Origin: Paramecium pentaurelia
Lineage: Eukaryota; Ciliophora; Oligohymenophorea; Peniculida; Parameciidae
Direction: 5' to 3'
Length of the DNA stretch: 64,000 bases
Assembly (NCBI GenBank): GCA_905183005.1
Contig: CAJJDO010000157.1
Location: 191,206-255,205, forward strand
The first letter of the stretch is position 1. Every line of letters begins with the position of its first letter. Below, in pieces: positions 51,192-63,703 of the stretch. The position numbers and the translations under genes were made by a program. The notes beneath the pieces are model-generated. The model had not been told where the DNA came from. It ran no database searches and saw nothing but the letters and a program-made list of their open reading frames with translations.

Positions 51192-52150
51192 TAATTTTGT
51201 GTCTTTTCCATATATTTTTCTATAGAAAATTGAGATTGAAGATAAATTTGATGTTATTTAATATTTATTTAAAAAAATACTAATTGTTTTTATTTTGTTA
51301 AAATCTAAATTTGCTTTTTTCAATTTTTAAGTTAAATTGTTATGAATAATTTAAATCTGCATATAAGATGAAGACTAACAATGGCGATAAAATGTTAATT
51401 AATGAAAAAAATTGAAAGAAGAGGATGATTATTATTTTAATTAGTAAAAATTATTGAATTCTAAAGACTTTTGGTTTAAATAATTTAACTTAAAAAGGGT
51501 AAAAAACAAAGGGAAGAAATACAGAGTTGATTAAAAATCATAGGTTTTTATATCGAAATCTTTCTAAACTTATGAATTAATTGAAAATTGGCTTTTTCAT
51601 GGTAAAGAAAAAAGTTGTGCTTGAAATTGAAGTACTTTTCACATCAAATTCCTCCAAAATGATGGAAAAATTTCATTTTTATCATGAATAAATTGCAATG
51701 AAACATGCCTTATTAAAATAACAGAATTAGTAGTATAGTATTAAAGAGACAGAGTCTGCTATAAAAATTTGAAAATTTGGGAAATTTGAGCATTCTTAAT
51801 TACAAAAGTTAAGGTTCTAAAAATAAAATATGAATCCTATAATCATTTTTGATCAATAAATAATCCCTTAATTTCTACAAATTATATAGGTAGCCAATAG
51901 GGATATTCTATAATCATTCCCAGGTTCTCTAAAATAAAATAGGATTCTTAGTGTTATAGATTAATCTATATTCGAATACAGAATTTCTATAAAGTATTTA
52001 AGTCTCCTGAAATCAATCTAAATAATTCTATTTTCATTCCCATAAGTTCTATAAAGAATATGGGAATAGTGAAAAAGAATCTAGATATTTCTATAATTAA
52101 ACGCAAGAAATATATACATAAAAAATTTAATTAAAAAAAAAATTACAATA
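51192..52150. other. Gene-poor stretch
   Basis: AT-rich. From 51830 to 52080 a loosely repetitive text recurs (tctataa, attcyca, gggaata motifs) without clear unit length. No gene seen. Confidence 0.4.
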
Positions 52151-53190
52151 ATGGATAATATCTATGATTAATTTATGTTAGCGTAGGTATAAACTTAATT
52201 ATTAGATACAAATATCTTTGAAAATATAGAAGATATTAATGAAAATATTTTTGGATATAATAAGAATAAGTTAATAATTTGTATCTTTTGTAAAGAATTT
52301 GGTTGGGATCAAAGAAACCCACATAGTAAATTATAAACATATTAAATAATTGTTGAAGATATTTTATGAAGAAAAATAAATGTTGATAGAATAAAATAAA
52401 AAATTTTGAATTTAAATGAAGCTGTCAAAAAAAGGAGAAAAATTTATTATATGAGAGATTATGTTAAATTGGGGAAAGGACTTTAGAATATTTTGAGGTG
52501 ATCAGATAAGATTATGGTAGTTTTTTGTAACTTTAAAGAAAGTAGAATTAAGATTATACCAATTCGATTATTAAGTTATTTTATTTGTTATTCTTTAATG
52601 ATTTCGAGTAAATAACAAGGGAGACTTTGGTATAATTTTTAAAGCAGAGTAAGAAAATTATGCAAAGCAAGAATTAATTGAAATGTTAGAAGAATAAATA
52701 AATTAAATTAGGGAGAATGAATTCAGAAATTTACAAGTGTAAAAAGTATCAGAAAATAAAGAAGTATATGAATAGAGCCAATATGATAATTATTAAACAG
52801 TCATCTAAGATATGATAAATTGTGGATAAATATGAGTTGCATTTGTGAAGAATTCGTAACTTATTTTAAATTAAGTTAATAGGAAATTTTTAACTTCAAT
52901 TATTAAAATATTAAGAGAGAAGGATAAACTTGTATAATAGAGATGGAAGGATGAAAAAAGTGACACTAAATAGAAAACAATTGAGCTTTAAAGATATTTT
53001 TGGATAATATAGGAACAAATAATTCTGTAATTCGAGGATAGATGTCCAATAAAAGAAATAGAATAAATGAAGCCTTCAATGAAGAAAAAAAGATGAAAAT
53101 ATCTCATTTAGAAAGTTCAGAAAAAGATCATCTAAAAACTTTTAATTTTGGAACATACTTTATAGACCATTTAATAATAGAAGAAGGAAG
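52151..53190 (+). pseudogene. Broken gene, unrecognised
   Basis: ATG 52151 opens a good frame (MDNIYDQFMLAQVQTQLLDT, then IICIFCKEFGWDQRNPHSKL) that meets TGA at about 52366. Further coding-like blocks appear in other frames: ENYAKQELIEMLEEQINQI near 52640-52700, KDKLVQQRWKDEKSDTKQ and ILQFEDRCPIKEIEQMKPS near 52920-53075, and HLESSEKDHLKTFNFGTYF near 53105-53160. No set of small introns joins them, so decay is likely. The composition suggests a coiled, Gln/Glu/Lys-rich protein. Confidence 0.45.
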
Positions 53191-53601
53191 AGAAAGATGA
53201 AAAGTAAAGAAAACAAGGAATTAACATTTATGATAAAGTGTTCAAGTGAGGAAGTGATTTAAATATAAAATGATCATTAAATTCAAATTCGATAAGTTGA
53301 GAAGGTTCAAAAGAATCAATAGATCTAATAGGGCCAGAATAACCAAAATAGAGGAATATGATTATTATTAAGAACATAAAAGATAAAAAAAATTTTAATA
53401 TTATTATCATTAATATATTTATTCAATTTAATATTTTTTAAACCCTTCTTTTCTTAGTATATTAAAATTAACAAAGAAACTCGAAGGTAAATTAGATACA
53501 TTTAAGGATTCACTCTTCATCATAACTAAAGTTTTATTCTAATTAGTTCTACAATAACAATTGTTCAATTGATTAATGCAAGTGTTAGCATAGTGAAGAT
53601 C

Positions 53602-54481
53602 TCATTTGCTTAGATCTATAGGCACATGTAATTTTTTTCTTTCAATTACTCTATTTTAGTAATACATAGTAAAGTTAATTGCTTATAACTTTAAATTTTT
53701 TCTTAATTTAATATTTCCATCTGAAATTATTTCTTTAATGTCTTTTAATTTTCTTTCAGATATTTTGAAGGCATTATCAATCTCAATTTTTTGCTGCAAT
53801 AGTAGAATGATATTGATTAGTAGAAGAGGTGAATCATTTAACTTATAAAGTAATTGGATAGCTTTTTGTAAGTTCCTAAACAAGATTAAGATGATTAAAT
53901 GATAAAGGATACTAGCATCATAATATTAGAATAATAAGTAGCAGTGTCATAAAAATTAGTAAAATATGAGGGAATATAGTAGCATAGTTCAGTTCATGGT
54001 ATTTTAAAATATAAAGATGCTTAGAATTAACTTAATATAGATTTGATAGTCTTTCTGTGTTTTTGCTTGTTACGAGTTTTAAATTTTTGGCCTGCCTAAA
54101 TAATATACATCAACTCCAAATTTTGAGTGTACTTATTATTAATTATACATTGAATGTGAACTTATTCATCTTTTTTTATATGGTGAAATCTTATTTTCTC
54201 ATATCGCCTTTGAATTGAATAGAATTCATTTTAATTATAAAATCCTCTTAAGTAAATTAAAAAGAAAATTCAACAATAATTTTATCAATATATTTTACAT
54301 TTTTAAAAATTGTTAAATAAATGATTTCAGATACTTCATAAACTAGCTAAAAATAAATTCAATAAACCTTGAGTATTTTTTCAACAGCTTGCTGTCTTTA
54401 AATCATTTATGCTTCTTCATTTTTGAATTACACTAACTCATAAAAAGTTTATAGGCAATTTAAGTTATTAAAATAAAAAGT
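53602..54481 (-). pseudogene. Gene or gene relic with frame breaks, unrecognised
   Basis: Read leftward from about 54480: ELVQFKNEEAQMIQRQQAVE, then across a 21-nt intron LVYEVSEIIYLTIFKNVKYI, then GDMRKQDFTIQKKMNKFTF. Across a 19-nt intron near 54097 it continues KNTERLSNLYQVNSKHLYIL, then HELNYATIFPHILL. After one or two frame breaks near 53950-53930 comes AIQLLYKLNDSPLLLINIIL with ISERKLKDIKEIISDGNIKL, ending VPIDLSK with TGA at 53604-53602. The text is consistently protein-like, so this may be a live gene with sequence errors. The 5' end is not found. Confidence 0.45.
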
Positions 54482-56226
54482 AAAAATGATGAGCTAATTG
54501 GTTACTCAAAATATAAAAAAAGAGTTTTGTTATTATTATTGAAACTGTAATCAATAATTGATATGTATCCAGATGGGATATAAAGCAGAATTTGCTTTCT
54601 TTATGATTAGAACTGATATTTTGAGAAGAATTCCTTCCAGGTTAAAAACAAAAATTTTGGGATAAATTTACATTCAATTCCAAATTATCAATGAATTATT
54701 TCGGTTAAAAGAGAAGTACAAACATTTATTAGAATATTTGTTAATAATACTTAAAACATAAATTAAAATTTTTTTTTCTCCCTTTTGAATTACATCTCCC
54801 ATCAAATCTACCTAGATCTTTTCTTTTCATTATTCACAATTCATTCTGGCAAGCCTTTATGAAAATTAAAGATCAAATTCTAAATCAATTTATAACTAAG
54901 AAATTATCATAAATATCTAAGATTTTTATAAGTTTTTCCTAAATAAAAGACTGGATTTATTTTTTAAGTTTAATTAAAAAATGCTAGCCTCAATTAATAA
55001 GAAAAGTTCTTCATTACGGGGAGGTGGTTGTGGAACTTTTAGAATGATTCTAAGAACATAAGCAAACTTAAAGTCAGATATTCAAGATATAGAAAATTTC
55101 ATGACCAAATTTGATTCTTTTGTTGAAATCATTTGTTTTAAAGCTGCTGTTGTTAATTATTTAGAATCTTAAGAAATAACGTTAGCCATTCAATGGTTGA
55201 TATTTTAAGAGGAAAACATCTACCTACTCAACAAAAATGTGTAATATATAATNTTTTATCAATATATTTTACATTTTTAAAAATTGTTAAATAAATGATT
55301 TCAGATACTTCATAAACTAGCTAAAAATAAATTCAATAAACCTTGAGTATTTTTTCAACAGCTTGCTGTCTTTAAATCATTTATGCTTCTTCATTTTTGA
55401 ATTACACTAACTCATAAAAAGTTTATAGGCAATTTAAGTTATTAAAATAAAAAGTAAAAATGATGAGCTAATTGGTTACTCAAAATATAAAAAAAGAGTT
55501 TTGTTATTATTATTGAAACTGTAATCAATAATTGATATGTATCCAGATGGGATATAAAGCAGAATTTGCTTTCTTTATGATTAGAACTGATATTTTGAGA
55601 AGAATTCCTTCCAGGTTAAAAACAAAAATTTTGGGATAAATTTACATTCAATTCCAAATTATCAATGAATTATTTCGGTTAAAAGAGAAGTACAAACATT
55701 TATTAGAATATTTGTTAATAATACTTAAAACATAAATTAAAATTTTTTTTTCTCCCTTTTGAATTACATCTCCCATCAAATCTACCTAGATCTTTTCTTT
55801 TCATTATTCACAATTCATTCTGGCAAGCCTTTATGAAAATTAAAGATCAAATTCTAAATCAATTTATAACTAAGAAATTATCATAAATATCTAAGATTTT
55901 TATAAGTTTTTCCTAAATAAAAGACTGGATTTATTTTTTAAGTTTAATTAAAAAATGCTAGCCTCAATTAATAAGAAAAGTTCTTCATTACGGGGAGGTG
56001 GTTGTGGAACTTTTAGAATGATTCTAAGAACATAAGCAAACTTAAAGTCAGATATTCAAGATATAGAAAATTTCATGACCAAATTTGATTCTTTTGTTGA
56101 AATCATTTGTTTTAAAGCTGCTGTTGTTAATTATTTAGAATCTTAAGAAATAACGTTAGCCATTCAATGGTTGATATTTTAAGAGGAAAACATCTACCTA
56201 CTCAACAAAAATGTGTAATATATAAT
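54280..56226. repeat. Direct duplication of 973 bp around a single n (scaffold-join type)
   Basis: Copy 1 is 54280-55252, copy 2 is 55254-56226, and base 55253 is n. The copies appear identical. Copy 1 contains a truncated 5' end (54981-55252) of the gene that runs intact from 55955, and copy 2 a truncated 5' end of the minus-strand gene at 53602-54481. Confidence 0.9.
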
Positions 56227-57205
56227 AAATTCATACAACTTAATTGTAGAGGGAATTAGAAAATTATTGAAAAGATGTTTGATATAAATTAGAACAAACT
56301 AGTTTAAATGTTTGCATATCTTATAGATTGCAGCATCTCTATCTAAAGTAATATTTAGTTTCTATGGAATGAACAGAAATAGAATAATGAAAATTGATTT
56401 CTAAAAGTAATTTCTGGATATTTCAAATGATTTAGGGAATTTTTTCTTTCCTTAACAAAAACTTCTTTTGAGATGACTACAAATAAAAATAAAGAAAGGG
56501 AAGATATTGTAAAAGGTTTTGTAAGTGGTATATTTGGATCTTAAGTATAAATGAAACCTAATGCTGAATTACTTGAATCAATATTTTAGGCAGCCTGCTA
56601 AATTCACAATATGTAAAAAATAAAAAAAAATAGAAAATAATATGATTAGATATGTTAAAATGGGAGATCATATATAATCTAAAAAAAGATAGCTAATAGA
56701 ATTAGGAAAAAGTAATCTTACAAAATGAGAAAAAACATGATAAAATTGTGAAAAATTTAAGTAATTTGGAAAAATTATTTTTTGTGGATTTAGATGATTG
56801 GAAAAATCCTAATTTATCATCCTCTTATAAAAAAAAAAATTAAAATAATTGACTAGCTCTTTCAATCTTGAAGCCAAATCAATGACATATGGAAGGAGTA
56901 TCTAAACAAAGGTTTCTAATTTAAATAAACCATACAATGACTAAGCTTTAATTTTACTTAATTAATTAAAAAATAAAGAATTAACTTAAATTGATAAATT
57001 AATACTAGAATACACTTTCAAAGAATGGGAAAACCTCATGGTACTTAAAGACTTCTTAATGAATGGAAAAAATGATAACATCCATTTCACATTTGGTTTT
57101 TATCTAAAATTTAAATTGGGATGCATGGACCCCTATGTAAATACCCCATCAATTTGCAAATTTTACAATTTTTTGATTTTATCATATTTTATTTATTTGC
57201 TATGA
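55955..57205 (+). CDS. Unrecognised ciliate protein, with frame problems in the middle
   Basis: ATG 55955 gives MLASINKKSSSLRGGGCGTF and about 150 residues of protein-like text (RKLLKRCLIQIRTNQ; LHILQIAASLSKVIFSFYGM). A 29-nt GT-AG intron (gtaatttc...gatttag) leads to EFFLSLTKTSFEM and VKGFVSGIFGSQVQMKPNAE. The text between about 56610 and 56730 is disturbed by A-runs. It resumes with DKIVKNLSNLEKLFFVDLDD and, if an 11-A run at about 56829-56839 were 12, continues in frame through EAKSMTYGRSIQTKVSN and NDNIHFTFGFYLKFKLGCMD to TGA 57203-57205. Either homopolymer errors or early decay. No known domain seen. Confidence 0.5.
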
Positions 57206-57393
57206 TAATAATTAATTAAAAATTAATAATGTAATAGTATTAAGATAACTTAAACTTCTAGAAAGGTATATGAATATCTTTATTAAAAGCTTTCATGTAA
57301 AATTTTGGCTAGCTTTTAAGATATAACAATTTATTAAGATAAATCAAATTATAAAGTGGACAAACAATTATTAATGTAGATAAGTGTCTTCAA

Positions 57394-60300
57394 ATGAAAG
57401 TGAATAACAAATTATACAAAGGATTAAAAATTGGGAAAGAGAAAGTTAGTGATCCTTTCTAGAGGCATAATAATTCCACCTGTTTTTATAATTAAGGTTT
57501 ATTGTAAATAAAATATATCTTAGCAAAAGCTTTAATTTTTTAATTATTGTTTAAAAAAATAGAAAAAGTTAATACAGTTGAAGAGAAAGAGGCGTATTAT
57601 GATTCATATATTCAGAAAAACCCTGAAATCGGTGACGATTATATAACGAAAGGTATAAATTAAAAAGTATGTTTTCTTAGCTAGTGCATTATTTAAAATG
57701 AATAGATTTGAAGAAGCATTGGAGTATTTTAATTAAGCTATTCAGAAAAATCCAGAAAATGCAGAGTATTATAAATGCAAAGGTATAAATTAATGATGTA
57801 TTTTTTCTTAGCGATTGCCTTAGAATAGATGAATAGATTTGAAGAAGCATTGGAATTGTATGATTAAGCTATTAAGAAAAACCCAAAAAAGGCAGATTAT
57901 TATAATGACAAAGGTATAATATATAGATGTATAATTTCTTAGCAATTGCCTTAGAATAGATGAATAGATTTGAAGAAGCATTGGAGTATTTTGATTCAGC
58001 TATTCAGAAAAACCCAGAAGATGCAGATTTTTATAATGGAAAAGGTAGAATATAATGATTATATTTTCTTAGCGATTGTTTTATTCAAAATGAATAGATT
58101 TGAAGAAGCATTGGAGTATTTTAATTAAGCTATTCAGAAAAATCCAGAAAATGCAGAGTATTATAAATGTAAAGGTATAATAAAATAATGATGTATATTT
58201 TCTTAGCGAATGCTTTAAAGAAAATGAAGAGATTTGAAGAAGCATTGGAGAATTATAATTCAGCTATTCAGAAAAACCCAGAAAAAGCAGATCATTTTTA
58301 TGGCAAAGGTATATATATTAATGATGTATATTTTCTTAGCGATTACCTTAGAATAGATGAATAGATTTGATGAAGCATTAAAGTATTATGATTCAGCTAT
58401 TCAAAAAAACTCAGAAAAGGCAGATTATTATTATAGTAAAGGTATAAAATAATGATGTATATTCTAAGCGATTACCTTAAAGAAATTGAATAGATTAGAA
58501 GAAGCATTGGAGTATTATAATTTAGCGATTCAGAAAAACCCAGAAAAAGCAGATCATTTTTATGGAAAAGGTATATATTAATTAAGTATATTTTCTAAGC
58601 GATTGCCTTAGAATAGATGAATAGATTTGATGAAGCATTGGAGTATTTTGATTCAGCTATTCAGAAAAACCCAGAGAAAGCAGATTATTATTATAACAAA
58701 GGTATAAATTAATGATGATTATTTTCTTAGCACTTGCCTTATTCAAGATGAATAGACTTGTATAAGCATTGAAGTATTATAATTCAGCTATTCAGTAAAA
58801 CCCCAAAAAGGCAGACTATTATAATGGAAAAGGTATAATATAATTATGTATGTTTTCTTAGCGATTACGTTAGAAAAGATGAATAGATTTGAAGAAGCAT
58901 TGGAGTATTATGATTTAGCTATTCAGAAAAACTCAGAAGATGCAAATTTTTATTATGGAAAAGGTAGAATATTATTATGTATATTTTGTTAGCGATTGCC
59001 TTATTCAAGATGAATAGATTTAAAGAAGCATTGGAGTATTATGATTCAGCTATTTAGATAAACCCAGAAGATGGAGATTATTATAAATGCAAAGGTATAA
59101 ATTAATGATGTATATTGTCTTAGCGATTGCGTTATTCAAGATGAATAGATTTGTAGAAGCATTGGAGTATTATAATTTAGCTATTCAGAAAAACCCATAA
59201 AAAGCAGATAATATAATTGGCAAAGGTATACATTAATAATGTATATTAACTCAGCAATTATCTTACAGTAAATGAATAGATTTGAAGAATCATTGAAGCA
59301 TTGTGATTCAGCTATTCAGAAAAATCCAGAAAATGCAGAGTATTATAAATGCAAAGGTATAAAATATGATGTATATTTTTTAGCGATTGCCTTATTCAAG
59401 ATGAATAGACTTGAAGAAGCATTGGATTATTTTGATTCAGCTATTCAGAAAAACCCAGAAGATGGAGATTATTATAAATGCAAAGGTATAAATTAATGAT
59501 GTATATTTTATTAGCGGCTGCCTTAGAAAAGATGAATAGATTAGATGAAGCATTGTAGCATTATGATTCAGCTATACAGAAATACCCAGAAAAGGCAGAT
59601 TTTTATTATGGAAAAGGTTGAATATAATTATGTATTTTTTCTTAGCGATTGTGTTATTCAAGATGAATAGATTTATAGAAGCATTGGAGTATTATGATTT
59701 AGCTATTCAGAATAACCCTGAAGATGTAGAATATTATTATGGAAAAGGTATAAATTAATAATGTATATTTTCTTAGCGATTGCCTTGGCAAAGATAGATA
59801 GATTTTAAGAAGCTTTGTAATATTTTGATATAGCTATTCAGAAAAATCCAGAAAAGGCAGATTATTTTAATGGAAAAGGTATAAATAAATGATTTATATT
59901 TTCTTAGCGACTACCTTACGTTCTATGAATAGATTTGAGGAAGCTTTGGAATATTATGATTTGGTTATTCAGAAAAACCCAGAAAAAGCAGATCATTTTT
60001 ATGGCAAAGGTATAAATTAATGATGTTAATTTTCTTAGCGATTGCCTTACAAGAGATGAATAGACTTGAAGAAGCATTGGATTATTTCGATTTAGCCCTT
60101 CAGAAAAATCCAGAAGATGAAGATTATTATAAATGCAAAGGTATAAATTAATTATGTATATTTGCTTAGCGATTGCTTTAGCAAAGATGAATAGATTTGA
60201 AGAAGCATTGGAGTATTTTGATTCAGCTATTCAGAGAAACCCAGAAGATGGAGATTATTATAAATGCAAAGGTATAAATTAATTATTTATATTTTCTTAG

Positions 60301-63300
60301 CGCTTGCCTTAGAATAGTTGAATAGATTTGAAGAATCTTTGGAATATTATGATTCAGCTATTCAGAAAAACCCAGAAATGGCAGAATATTATTATGGCAA
60401 AGGTAGAAATTTATGATGTATATTTTCTTAGCGAATATCTTAAAGAAAATGAATAGATTTGAAGAAGCTTTGGATTAATATGACACAGCTATACAGAAAA
60501 ACCCAGAAAATGCAGATTAATATTATGGCAAAGGTATAAATTAATGATGTTTATTTTCTTAGCGAATGCCTTACGTTCCATTAATAGATTTGAAGAAGCT
60601 TTGGAATATTATGATTCAGCTATTTATAAAAACCCAGAAATAGCAGACTATTATAATGGCAAAGGTATAAATTTAATGTTATATATTTTCTTAGCGATTA
60701 CCTTACAATAGATAAATAGATTTGAAGAAGCATTAGAATATTTTGATTCAGCTATTCAGAAAAACCCAGAAAATTCTGATAATTATTTTGGCAAAGGTAT
60801 AAATTCATGATGTTTATTTTCTTAGCGATTGCCTTCCGTTTCATGAATAGATTTGAAGAAGCTTTGGAATATTATGATTCAGCTATTCAGAAAAATCCAG
60901 AAAAGGCTGATTATTATAATGGCAAAGGTATAAATTAATGATGTTTATTTTCTTAGCGATTGCCTTACGTTCCATTAATAGATTTGAAGAAGCTTTGGAA
61001 TATTATGATTCAGCTATTCAGAAAAATCCAGAAAAGGCTGATTATTATAATGGCAAAGGTATAAATTAATGATGTTTATTTTCTTAGCGATTGCCTTACG
61101 TTCCATTAATAGATTTGAAGAAGCTTTGGAATATTATGATTCAGCTATTCAGAAAAATCCAGAAAAGGCTGATTATTATAATGGCAAAGGTATAAATTAA
61201 TGATGTTTATTTTCTTAGCGATTGCCTTACGTTCCATTAATAGATTTGAAGAAGCTTTGGAATATTATGATTCAGCTATTCAGAAAAATCCAGAAAAGGC
61301 TGATTATTATAATGGCAAAGGTATAAATTAATGATGTTTATTTTCTTAGCGATTGCCTTACGTTCCATTAATAGATTTGAAGAAGCTTTGGAATATTATG
61401 ATTCAGCTATTCAGAAAAATCCAGAAAAGGCTGATTATTATAATGGCAAAGGTATAAATTAATGATGTTTATTTTCTTAGCGATTGCCTTACGTTCCATT
61501 AATAGATTTGAAGAAGCTTTGGAATATTATGATTCAGCTATTCAGAAAAATCCAGAAAAGGCTGATTATTATAATGGCAAAGGTATAAATTAATGATGTT
61601 TATTTTCTTAGCGATTGCCTTACGTTCCATTAATAGATTTGAAGAAGCTTTGGAATATTATGATTCAGCTATTCAGAAAAATCCAGAAAAGGCTGATTAT
61701 TATAATGGCAAAGGTATAAATTAATGATGTTTATTTTCTTAGCGATTGCCTTACGTTCCATTAATAGATTTGAAGAAGCTTTGGAATATTATGATTCAGC
61801 TATTCAGAAAAATCCAGAAAAGGCTGATTATTATAATGGCAAAGGTATAAATTAATGATGTTTATTTTCTTAGCGATTGCCTTACGTTCCATTAATAGAT
61901 TTGAAGAAGCTTTGGAATATTATGATTCAGCTATTCAGAAAAATCCAGAAAAGGCTGATTATTATAATGGCAAAGGTATAAATTAATGATGTTTATTTTC
62001 TTAGCGATTGCCTTACGTTCCATTAATAGATTTGAAGAAGCTTTGGAATATTATGATTCAGCTATTCAGAAAAATCCAGAAAAGGCTGATTATTATAATG
62101 GCAAAGGTATAAATTAATGATGTTTATTTTCTTAGCGATTGCCTTACGTTCCATTAATAGATTTGAAGAAGCTTTGGAATATTATGATTCAGCTATTCAG
62201 AAAAATCCAGAAAAGGCTGATTATTATAATGGCAAAGGTATAAATTAATGATGTTTATTTTCTTAGCGAATGCCTTACGTTCCATTAATAGATTTGAAGA
62301 AGCTTTGGAATATTATGATTCAGCTATTTATAAAAACCCAGAAATAGCAGACTATTATAATGGCAAAGGTATAAATTTAATGTTATATATTTTCTTAGCG
62401 ATTACCTTACAATAGATAAATAGATTTGAAGAAGCATTAGAATATTTTGATTCAGCTATTCAGAAAAACCCAGAAAATTCTGATAATTATTTTGGCAAAG
62501 GTATAAATTCATGATGTTTATTTTCTTAGCGATTGCCTTCCGTTTCATGAATAGATTTGAAGAAGCTTTGGAATATTATGATTCAGCTATTCAGAAAAAT
62601 CCAGAAAAGGCTGATTATTATAATGGCAAAGGTATAAATTAATGATGTTTATTTTCTTAGCGATTGCCTTACGTTCCATTAATAGATTTGAAGAAGCTTT
62701 GGAATATTATGATTCAGCTATTCAGAAAAATCCAGAAAAGGCTGATTATTATAATGGCAAAGGTATAATATAATGATGTATATTTTCTTAGCGATTACTT
62801 TACGTTTCATGAATAGATTTGCAGAAGCTTTGGATTATTATGATTTAGCTATTCAAAACAATCCAGAAAATGCAGAGTACTATAAATGCAAAGGTATAAA
62901 TTAATGATGTATATTTTCTTAGCGATTGCCTTATAATAGATGAATAGATTTGAAGAAGCATTGTAATATTTTGATTAAGCTATTCAGAAAAACCCAGAAA
63001 ATGCTGATAATTTTTTTGGTAAAGGTATAAATTCTTGATGAAAATTTTCTTAGCGATTACCTTACATTAAATGAATAGATTTGAAGAAGCATTGGAGTAT
63101 TATGATTTAGCCATTCAGCAAAACCCAAAAAATGTAGAGTATTATAAATGTAAAGGTATATATTAATAAAGTATATTATTTTAGCGCTTATCTTAGAGAA
63201 CATGAATAGATTTGAAGAAGCATTGGAGTAATATGATTTAGTTATTCAGAAAAGCCCATTAAATTAAGAATGTTTGAATAATACAGGTATATTTAACAAA

Positions 63301-63703
63301 TTAAGTCTTCTAGAGTTATCTGAAAAATCATTTTGTGAAATACAATAACCATTATTATTCTAAGATTTCAATTTTGAATCTATACAACCTAGTAAGGATT
63401 GAAGTATTTGAATTGATAAAATATAATTTTTTCTAAGAAATATTCATTAATTAAATTAAAGAAGATGACAAAACATTTATTTTTGAAACATCTCGCGCTT
63501 ATTTAAGAACATAATTTTATAAAAAAGTTGATAAATATTAATATTAATTGCAATTAAAAAACCAAAAGAGCACTTAATAACTTAATAATGAAGTTGTACA
63601 ATTTATAAAATTTTTTCATGTATGTGGTGTAACCACAAAAGATATAAAATTAAGGTGTTAAGATTTGATCTTTGAATTGTACCCTCTATCAATTGATGTA
63701 TGA
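57394..63703 (+). CDS. Large TPR protein, one 34-residue TPR per 102-nt exon, about 43 units
   Basis: From about 57520 to 63280 the gene is a series of about 43 exons of 102 nt, each encoding one TPR (consensus MNRFEEALEYYDSAIQKNPE, then KADYYNGKAIAL), separated by phase-1 introns of about 27-31 nt (gtataaat...ttcttag). The start is uncertain: ATG 57394 (MKVNNKLYKGLKIGKEKVSD) or ATG 57295. After the last TPR a 19-nt intron leads to a non-repeat C-terminus (HYYSKISILNLYNLVRIEVF, then TSRAYLRTQFYKKVDKYQ) ending with TGA 63701-63703. Length is about 1,680 residues. TPR superhelices bind peptides and assemble complexes; no catalytic domain is visible. Exon sequences vary upstream but ten in the middle are identical, pointing to recent expansion. 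Confidence 0.85.
60957..62266 (+). repeat. Ten identical 131-bp TPR exon-plus-intron units
   Basis: Units start at 60957 and every 131 bases to 62136. Each is a 102-nt exon (cgattgcc...ggcaaag) plus a 29-nt intron (gtataaat...ttcttag), with no differences seen, introns included. The block is preceded by three distinct units (60563, 60695, 60827) and followed by the same three again (62267, 62398, 62529) and one more identical unit at 62660, giving a 13-unit higher-order period. Confidence 0.9.

Noticed and set aside
59272..59496. Short standard-code gene with TPR text
   Set aside because: It is one stretch of the large intron-containing TPR gene where standard-code stops happen to be absent; it includes an unspliced intron.
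57640..63280. CRISPR-like array of regular repeats
   Set aside because: The 131-bp period is a TPR exon plus intron with coding constraint; there is no repeat-spacer structure, and the organism is a eukaryote.
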